This document shows, one piece after another, positions 58,798 to 64,000 of a DNA stretch of 64,000 nt; position 1 is the stretch's first letter, and each line of letters starts with the position of its first letter. The notes under the pieces were generated by a model, which was not told the origin of the DNA, made no database searches, and saw only the letters and a program-made list of their open reading frames with translations. Position numbers and translations under genes: made by a program. This DNA is from Lacipirellula limnantheis. Its GTDB lineage: Bacteria > Planctomycetota > Planctomycetia > Pirellulales > Lacipirellulaceae. The stretch is taken from contig NZ_CP036339.1 of the NCBI RefSeq assembly GCF_007746075.1, forward strand, positions 6,713,283 to 6,777,282. Reading direction: 5' to 3'.

Positions 58798-60071
58798 ACC
58801 TCCGCATGGTCGGCTGCACCCACCGCGCTTCCGGCGTCGATCTCCGCCAACAGCTCGCCTTCGGCAGCGAGCAAACGAGCGACGCGCTGGCCCGCTGGCG
58901 CGAACGCTTCCCCACGGCCGAGTTTGCCCTCCTCTCCACCTGCAACCGCGTTGAGCTCTACGCCGCGGGCGCCGGTCCCGTCGAGGCGCCCGAAACCGAC
59001 GAGTTGGTCGACGCCCTCCTCAGCTATCACGGCGTCCCGACAAAGCGGGTCGAGGGCCAACTCCTCTCGCTCCACCAGCGCGAAGCCGTCGCCCATCTCT
59101 ACCGCGTCGCGGCGAGCCTCGACAGCATGGTCGTCGGCGAACCTCAAATTCTTGCCCAAGTGAAGCAAGCCTACCAGCGCTCGGTCGACAGCGGCGCCGC
59201 GGGGCCCGCGTTGCACGACCTCTTCCAGTCGGCCCTGCGCGCCGCCCGCCGCGTCTACAACGAAACGGGCCTCCACAAACATCGGGTGAGCATTCCCAGC
59301 GTCGCGATCGCCGACTTCGCCAGTCGCGTGTTCGAGCGATTCGACGACAAGCATGTGCTGGTGATCGGCGCCGGCGAGATGGCCGAGGAGACGATCCGCT
59401 ACCTGCAAGACGCGGGCGCCACGCGGATCCACGTCGTCAACCGCAGCCCCGAGCGGGCCCTCGAACTGGCAGCCGCGTGGAAAGGCGTCGCGGTTCCCTG
59501 GGAACGCTTGTGGGACGAACTCGCCGCCGCCGATCTGGTGATCGGCGCCACCGGGGCGGCCGAGCCCATCGTCAAGGCACAGCGCTTCGAACGCGTCGTC
59601 GCTCCGCTGAGGCAACAGCGACCGCTGTTCATTCTCGATCTGGCCGTGCCGCGGAACTTCGAACCCGAAGTCGGCGAACAGCTCGGCGTCTATCTCTACT
59701 CGCTCGACGACCTTGCCCTCGCCTGCGAGCGGAATCGTGATGCGCGGGCAGCCGAACTGCCGGCGGCGGAGCAGATCATCGTCGCCGAGACCGACGCCTT
59801 CATGGCGGCGGCCCACCGCCGCATCACTGGCCCCGTGATCAGCGGACTGCGCCGAAATCTCGAGGAGCCAAAGGTGGCGGAACTCGAACGGCTCTTCAAG
59901 AAGCTTCCCGATCTCGACGAGCGATCCCGCGCCGAGATTGTGCAGTTCGCCGATCGCTTGGTGAACAAGCTCCTCCACCCGCCGTTGGAGTCGTTGCGCG
60001 ACGCGTCGCAAGAGGGCCCGCCGCACGGTCTGCTCGATGCGCTGCGGCGGTTGTTTCGCTTGGAGGAATGA
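58794..60071 (+). CDS. hemA: Glutamyl-tRNA reductase
   Basis: 425 residues. FALLSTCNRVELYAAG holds the catalytic cysteine (C50 by count) and the CNRxE motif. The NADPH-binding GAGEMAEETIRYLQDAGATRIHVVNRS segment follows, and the helical C-terminal dimerisation domain ends with LLDALRRLFRL. It converts charged tRNA-Glu to glutamate semialdehyde, the first step of haem synthesis. It is coupled to the upstream CcsA/HemX-like gene. Confidence 0.97.
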   Translation: MNLRMVGCTHRASGVDLRQQLAFGSEQTSDALARWRERFPTAEFALLSTCNRVELYAAGAGPVEAPETDELVDALLSYHGVPTKRVEGQLLSLHQREAVAHLYRVAASLDSMVVGEPQILAQVKQAYQRSVDSGAAGPALHDLFQSALRAARRVYNETGLHKHRVSIPSVAIADFASRVFERFDDKHVLVIGAGEMAEETIRYLQDAGATRIHVVNRSPERALELAAAWKGVAVPWERLWDELAAADLVIGATGAAEPIVKAQRFERVVAPLRQQRPLFILDLAVPRNFEPEVGEQLGVYLYSLDDLALACERNRDARAAELPAAEQIIVAETDAFMAAAHRRITGPVISGLRRNLEEPKVAELERLFKKLPDLDERSRAEIVQFADRLVNKLLHPPLESLRDASQEGPPHGLLDALRRLFRLEE

Positions 60072-60103
60072 TCGGAGTTGCACGTTTTGGGTTCCGGGGA
60101 GAT

Positions 60104-60287
60104 GTAACCACGAAACACACGAAAAGTACGAAAAGGAAGGCCGAGGATGTAACTCTGATTTGGCGACTCGAAGAGGAATGCTAGTTTGCACTGATCTTCG
60201 CTAATCCATTTTTCTGAATCTTATTAGTGAGCATTAGCGTTCCTGGATTTATCCGCTTTCGTCGTTTTCGTGTGTTTCGTGGTTAAT
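60104..60287. repeat. Inverted phrase pair downstream of hemA
   Basis: The arms at 60105-60125 and 60265-60285 are perfect reverse complements over 21 nt (taaccacgaaacacacgaaa and one more base). Inside, a second, weaker pair is visible (gcactgatcttcgctaat and attagtgagcattagcg). The total is about 180 bp with nested phrases, the longest of these structures in the window. Confidence 0.85.
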
Positions 60288-60325
60288 CGTCGCCGCATTT
60301 GGAATCCCTCGAAAACATGCGCAAC

Positions 60326-60356
60326 AAAAAAAGCCGCGGGGATAAACCCCGCGGCT
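60326..60356 (-). terminator. Rho-independent terminator of the acidic protein gene
   Basis: 10-bp GC stem (agccgcgggg / ccccgcggct) with a 5-nt loop, followed on the minus strand by seven T residues, 29 bp past the stop of the gene at 60385. Nothing suggests it serves hemA. Confidence 0.92.
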
Positions 60357-60384
60357 CGCTTTGTTCTATTCGAAAGGCGTCGAC

Positions 60385-60789
60385 CTAGTCTAGGTCTTCG
60401 TCCTCTTGCTCGTACGCCAGTTCATCTTCGTCTTCGTCGTCTTCGTACTCATACTCGTCGTCTTCATCCTCGTCGTCGACGTCATCCTCTTCTTCGTCGT
60501 CTTCGTCGTCGACTTCTTCCCACTCGTCTTCTTCTAGCTCTTCTTCCTCGGCGTCGTCCTCTTCTTCATCCTCTTCGTCCTCGTCTTCATCTTCGTATTC
60601 GTATTCGTCGTCGTCCTCGTCTTCGTCATCCTCGTCGTCGTCTTCATCTTCGTCTTCGTACTCGTACTCGTCGTCATCGTCGTCGTCGCGAGCCATGACC
60701 AAAATCGACCATGGCGCCGCCGGCGCGAACTCGTCGTCATGCGCCGCCAAGGCGACGGAACTGTCAGCAATCGAAAACTGGGACCGCAC
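60385..60789 (-). CDS. Extremely acidic, low-complexity protein
   Basis: 134 residues. The GTG at 60789 was chosen because GGAG stands eight bases upstream (60798-60801); an ATG at 60694 would keep only the acidic part. The first 34 residues are normal (FSIADSSVALAAHDDEFAPA). From MARDDDDDDEYEYEDEDE on, about 100 residues are nearly all Asp and Glu, with EYEYED repeated three times and a few Trp, Leu and Val. No fold is expected; it could be an intrinsically disordered chaperone- or metal-binding tail protein. It follows ScpB by 33 bp on the same strand and has its own terminator. Confidence 0.8.
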   Translation of the reverse strand: MRSQFSIADSSVALAAHDDEFAPAAPWSILVMARDDDDDDEYEYEDEDEDDDEDDEDEDDDEYEYEDEDEDEEDEEEDDAEEEELEEDEWEEVDDEDDEEEDDVDDEDEDDEYEYEDDEDEDELAYEQEDEDLD

Positions 60790-60822
60790 GATAGATACTC
60801 CTAAACCAACTTCAACCGCACG

Positions 60823-61545
60823 TCAGTCGCTCGCGCCCCTTAGCTCAAGCGATTCGACCGCGCGTGATGCAGCGTTACAAATTTGATCGACTGGCGGCAG
60901 TTGTTCCAAGCGGCGGAGGCCAAAAACTTGCAAAAACTTTCGCGTTGTTCCGTAGAAGAAGGGGCGTCCTAACTCCTCGCTCCGTCCGACGATACGCAAA
61001 AAGTCGCGTTCCATCAACACGCGCAGAATTTCACCGCATTGCACCCCGCGGATTGATTCGATCTCCGCCCGCGTCACCGGCTGTCGATACGCCGCCACCG
61101 CGAGCGTTTCCAAAGCCGGCGCCGACAACCGCATCTCGCTCGGCGGGGCGTGGACTTTCCCCAGCCAATCGGCCAATTGAGGGCGGGTTAATAACTGAAT
61201 TCCGTGCGCCACCTCGACGGGCTGAAAGGCGCTCCCCCGCCGCCGCAGCCGTCGCGACAACTCCCGCACCAGCGAACGGGCCTCCGTTCCATCGGCCAAA
61301 TCGGCGAGCGCCGCCAACTTTCTTGAGGGAAGAGGCTCGCGCGCCAACAACAAAATGGCTTCCAGGCGGGCAAGCTTGTCGGCCATCCGCTCCGTGCTGA
61401 TGCGCACCAGCTCGATCGGCCCAGAAAATGCTACGCGAATCGGCGACGTCACTCTCTTTGCGGTTGCGAAAGCCGCCCAAGGCTGCCGCGCGGCAAGGGA
61501 CGGGCTACGCAAGCGGGCGGCCAGCGACGGAGAATGTTTGCGCAT
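60823..61545 (-). CDS. scpB: SMC-Scp complex subunit ScpB
   Basis: 240 residues from the ATG at 61545, which has GGAGAG ten bases upstream; an ATG at 61386 (MADKLARLEAILLLAREPLP) gives the core only. The conserved part is LARLEAILLLAREPLPSRKLAALADLADGTEARSLVREL, then APALETLAVAAYRQPVTRAEIESIRGV, LRVLMERDFLRIVGRSEELGRPFFYGTT and FLQVFGLRRLEQLPPV. This is the paired winged-helix layout that binds ScpA. It acts with SMC in chromosome segregation. ScpA and SMC genes are not in the window. Confidence 0.93.
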   Translation of the reverse strand: MRKHSPSLAARLRSPSLAARQPWAAFATAKRVTSPIRVAFSGPIELVRISTERMADKLARLEAILLLAREPLPSRKLAALADLADGTEARSLVRELSRRLRRRGSAFQPVEVAHGIQLLTRPQLADWLGKVHAPPSEMRLSAPALETLAVAAYRQPVTRAEIESIRGVQCGEILRVLMERDFLRIVGRSEELGRPFFYGTTRKFLQVFGLRRLEQLPPVDQICNAASRAVESLELRGASD

Positions 61546-61576
61546 GTGAACGTCACTCTCCAGCGGAGCATCAAAG

Positions 61577-61594
61577 CCCCCGGCTTTGCCGGCG
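61577..61594. repeat. GC hairpin of the dispersed set
   Basis: ccccggctttgccggcgg; the ccggc / gccgg arms pair around ttt. Located 32 bp upstream of the scpB start, between scpB and the next minus-strand gene. Comparable to 62754-62776. Confidence 0.6.
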
Positions 61595-61684
61595 GACGAA
61601 TTGCATAGAGCATCGCGCTGCGAGACGCGTCCAGCGGCGATGCCGGGGACCGTTAAACGTCGCGTGGCGTTGAAGGTTCCACCC

Positions 61685-62260
61685 TTACATGCCGCCCGCT
61701 TGTCTTCCAAGGCGCCACTTCGAGACCTCGGCCACGACCTGCTCCACGCTCGCTTCGGGATTGGACGCCACCGCCTCGAACTGCTGCGTCAGCGCACCGC
61801 CGGCAATCGGCATTTCGCAGTGAAACCGGTAGAGTTTCCCGTCGCCCCCCCAGCGTTCCAGCGCGTACTCGGCAACGCCAAACTGTCGCAACTGGGTGAG
61901 CAAGGGCTCAACCCGTTCGGCCAGCGTCGAGGGCGCCTTCACGGGAGGCGGCTCTGGCAATGGCAGCGCCCCGCCGATTTGCAACGACGGCGGTTCCGCA
62001 TAACGAGCCGGCGCGTCTCCGCCCCTACTCCCCAAGTCGGACCTCTCGCCATCTCCAGCAAGCGGCGCCGACGTGGTGAAATCCCAAGTCGGCCGCGGTT
62101 TTGGTTCGGCATCTTTCCAACCAGTCGCATCTTTCGCAATCGTCACGAACCGATCGACCACCCGCTGAGCCCCGGTTGGCAGCGGACCATAATAGATCCA
62201 CGCCCCCGGTAGGCCGACGAGCACCGTCAACATCACCGCTACGCGAAACAGCGTCGCCAT
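61685..62260 (-). CDS. Exported or membrane-anchored protein of unknown function
   Basis: 191 residues from the ATG at 62260. A hydrophobic segment (about 4-24, LFRVAVMLTVLVGLPGAWIYY) is an anchor or signal. A Pro-rich middle (about 60-110) is followed by a small domain (ERVEPLLTQLRQFGVAEYALERWGGDGKLYRFHCEMPIAGG) and ends with VEQVVAEVSKWRLGRQ. I do not know the family. Next gene on the same strand is scpB, 139 bp away, so joint transcription is possible. Confidence 0.75.
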   Translation of the reverse strand: MATLFRVAVMLTVLVGLPGAWIYYGPLPTGAQRVVDRFVTIAKDATGWKDAEPKPRPTWDFTTSAPLAGDGERSDLGSRGGDAPARYAEPPSLQIGGALPLPEPPPVKAPSTLAERVEPLLTQLRQFGVAEYALERWGGDGKLYRFHCEMPIAGGALTQQFEAVASNPEASVEQVVAEVSKWRLGRQAGGM

Positions 62261-62482
62261 AGATCGAGAACCCGTTTTCGCAAGACGAAGAGGGCGATCA
62301 CGAACTGCTATCGCCCCTCTGCTGGGCGGCGGATCATATCGCCGACCAATTGCTAGCAGCAAGATCGGAATGGCAGCCAACGGTGTCGGGTTCTTTTTGC
62401 CACTGGGGAGCCGCTTCGCATTGGAAAGTTACCGGTGGCAAATGGAACCCGACGCCCTCCCGCTCCGCCTATAATCACCCCC

Positions 62483-63757
62483 ATGCCCCCCGCTGCGATT
62501 TACCTCGATCACAACGCGACCGCCCCGATCCTGCCCGAGGTCGCCGACGCCGTGCGCGCAGCGGCCCTTCGCTACCCCGGCAATCCGGCCAGCCAGCACG
62601 ACGCCGGCCGGCAGGCCCGTCGGGCGCTGGAACAAGCGCGAATCCGCATCGGCGAGATCCTCGGCGCCCGTACCACCGGGATGGACGCCGACCAGCTAAT
62701 TTTTACCAGCGGCGGCACGGAATCGAACAATCTGGCGCTCCGCGGACTTGGTCAGCCCCCGGTTCCGCCGGGGGGTCGCGCACCAACCCACGCGACGTCG
62801 TCCCTGATGCACGCCGACCCCCTGGCGGAGCCAGGGACTGCCATAGGCGCCGCTGCACGGGTGATTATCTCCGCCATCGAGCATCCCAGCATTTCCCGCG
62901 CGGCCGAATCGCTGGCCCTTCCCATCCCAGCGCGAGCCGGGGGGTTCATCCCGCCGGTCCTGCAAACCCTGGGCGTCGATGCCGCCGGCGTCATCCGTCT
63001 CGACCAACTCGAATCGCTCATCACCCCGACGACGCCACTCGCTAGCATCATGCTCGCCAGCAACGAAACGGGCGTCCTGCAGCCGGTGGCTGAGGCCGCG
63101 GCGATCTGTCGTCGTCACGGCGTGCTCCTCCACACCGACGCCACCCAAGCCGTCGGCAAGGCGCCGGTCGACTTCACCGCCCTCGGCGTCGACGCCCTCA
63201 CCGCCACCGCCCACAAGTTCCACGGCCCGCTGGGCATCGGCATCCTGCTGATTCGCCATGGCGTGCAACTTGCCCCTGCCCTCCATGGCGGGTTTCAGCA
63301 GGCGGCGTTGCGACCAGGGACCGAATCGGTCGCGCTCGCCGTCGGCATGCAGACCGCCCTGGAACTCTGGCAGCGGGAAGCCGACGCGCGTCGCGAGCGA
63401 ATGACCATGCTCCGGGAACGCTTGGAGCAAACGATCCTCGCCGGTTGGCGCGACGCGGTCGTCATCGGCGGCCAGTCGCCACGGTTGCCTCACACTTCGA
63501 ACATCGCGCTTGTCGGCCTCAATCGGCAGGCGCTCGTGATGGCGCTCGACCTCGCCGGGGTCGCCTGCTCCAGCGGCTCGGCCTGTGCCAGCGGCTCCAG
63601 CGAACCGTCGCCGACGCTTCTCGCGATGGGCCTCCCGGAGGAGCAAATTTCCTCGTCGGTGAGGCTCAGTTTGGGAGCGACGACGACCCTCGCCGAAATC
63701 GACGAAGCCGTTCGCCGTATCCTCAACGTCTGTAACAATTTGCGACGCGTCGGATAA
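62483..63757 (+). CDS. Cysteine desulfurase (NifS/IscS family) with an in-frame palindromic insertion
   Basis: 424 residues from the ATG at 62483. IYLDHNATAPILPEVADAV is the family start. FTSGGTESNNLALRG precedes an unusual stretch (90-126), then VIISAIEHPSI resumes the family sequence. Pyridoxal phosphate binds K245 in ATAHKFHGP, and the sulfur-accepting cysteine is C368 in SSGSACASGSSEPS. Residues 90-126 include the translated hairpins 62754-62776 and 62818-62843. A further long loop (about 147-160, PARAGGFIPPVL) may also be inserted. It is the sulfur donor for iron-sulfur clusters or tRNA thiolation. No iscU-like partner nearby. Confidence 0.93.
   Translation: MPPAAIYLDHNATAPILPEVADAVRAAALRYPGNPASQHDAGRQARRALEQARIRIGEILGARTTGMDADQLIFTSGGTESNNLALRGLGQPPVPPGGRAPTHATSSLMHADPLAEPGTAIGAAARVIISAIEHPSISRAAESLALPIPARAGGFIPPVLQTLGVDAAGVIRLDQLESLITPTTPLASIMLASNETGVLQPVAEAAAICRRHGVLLHTDATQAVGKAPVDFTALGVDALTATAHKFHGPLGIGILLIRHGVQLAPALHGGFQQAALRPGTESVALAVGMQTALELWQREADARRERMTMLRERLEQTILAGWRDAVVIGGQSPRLPHTSNIALVGLNRQALVMALDLAGVACSSGSACASGSSEPSPTLLAMGLPEEQISSSVRLSLGATTTLAEIDEAVRRILNVCNNLRRVG
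62754..62843. repeat. Two GC hairpins inside the cysteine desulfurase coding sequence
   Basis: agcccccggttccgccgggg (62754-62773) and ccccctggcggagccaggga (62818-62837). The second is almost the same as the intergenic copy at 33719-33738. The bases between and around them are translated in frame as the insertion that separates two family-conserved blocks of the enzyme. Confidence 0.75.
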
Positions 63758-64000
63758 CGCTCTTTTATTGCCCTGGGCCGCTCCCGTAGTCGAGGTAAAT
63801 CGGGTAAATTACGGGCTTGGATTTCTTGCCGCGTTCGGGCCTGGAAATTGCGCGTTATTCCGATGTCTCGCTACTGTCGCTCCGTGGCGCCCCGAGGAAT
63901 CTAGCCGGACCTCTCGGAGTACCTCGAGGTGACTTAGGTTCAGGGACGCGCTCAAGGTTTTCTCCATCGCGGTTGCCTCGTTTTCGACGGACGGATCCTC
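63758..64000. other. Window end, no gene supported
   Basis: 243 bp after the cysteine desulfurase stop. No open frame of note, no tRNA or repeat. It may be the promoter of a gene beyond the window. Confidence 0.5.

Noticed and set aside
1..64000. CRISPR array
   Set aside because: No regularly spaced direct repeats of 25-40 nt; all repeats found are inverted pairs or a short 14-nt tandem.
1..64000. tRNA, rRNA, tmRNA, SRP RNA or RNase P RNA
   Set aside because: Scanned for T-loop, SRP loop and RNase P core words on both strands, none convincing; a covariance-model search would be needed to be sure.

Overview
This 64 kb window is GC-rich, chromosomal and densely coding, with no rRNA, tRNA, phage or transposase that I can see. 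It looks like a member of the Planctomycetota, most likely Pirellulales or a close relative. The evidence is five PEP-CTERM exported proteins (three with a calcium-binding dockerin-like cassette just before the sorting tail), an ECF sigma factor with a long membrane and coiled-coil extension, a sigma-70 factor with extra N-terminal helix-turn-helix modules, a secreted caspase-like protein, a secreted HEAT-repeat protein and many GTG or TTG starts. The assignment rests on gene families, not on a marker gene.

Layout. 1-13.4 kb: exported and small accessory proteins (PEP-CTERM, DUF1990, caspase-like, PilZ with zinc ribbon, von Willebrand A, YciF-like ferritin, two DJ-1/PfpI proteins, a beta-helix PEP-CTERM protein, a DUF2007 protein, a cysteine-less thioredoxin-like protein). 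13.5-16.5 kb: a 1014-residue metzincin protease with a PEP-CTERM tail. 17-22.4 kb: an envelope locus on the minus strand in the order kdsD, kdsC, a small secreted protein, then a giant LptA/OstA-like protein, pointing to KDO-type lipopolysaccharide. 23.3-28 kb: a membrane protein with a probable frameshift, a Uma2-like protein and carB. 28-40 kb: a PNPOx-like protein, a second PEP-CTERM paralogue, a large glycoside-hydrolase-like protein, an HpcH/HpaI aldolase, an esterase-like protein without its serine, a GT4 glycosyltransferase, glgC and a secreted protein. 40.7-47.3 kb: regulation (multi-HTH sigma factor, then a minus-strand operon of RedB-like redoxin, hybrid histidine kinase and HD-GYP response regulator). 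47.6-57.7 kb: a secreted hydrolase, the extended ECF factor with two coupled small membrane proteins, argH, a HEAT protein and a sigma-54 activator. 57.9-63.8 kb: a CcsA/HemX-like protein coupled to hemA, an extremely acidic protein, scpB and a cysteine desulfurase.

The most unusual signal is between the genes. Several unrelated phrases of about 20-30 nt recur as inverted pairs separated by a linker (20.57, 21.17, 22.48, 29.77, 37.15, 57.70 and 60.10 kb), and a second set of short GC-rich hairpins is scattered through the window. Two hairpins lie inside the cysteine desulfurase reading frame and add about 35 residues, and one phrase copy supplies the start codon of a small gene. This has the form of REPIN-like or palindromic-element dispersal, with no RAYT-type transposase in the window to explain it.
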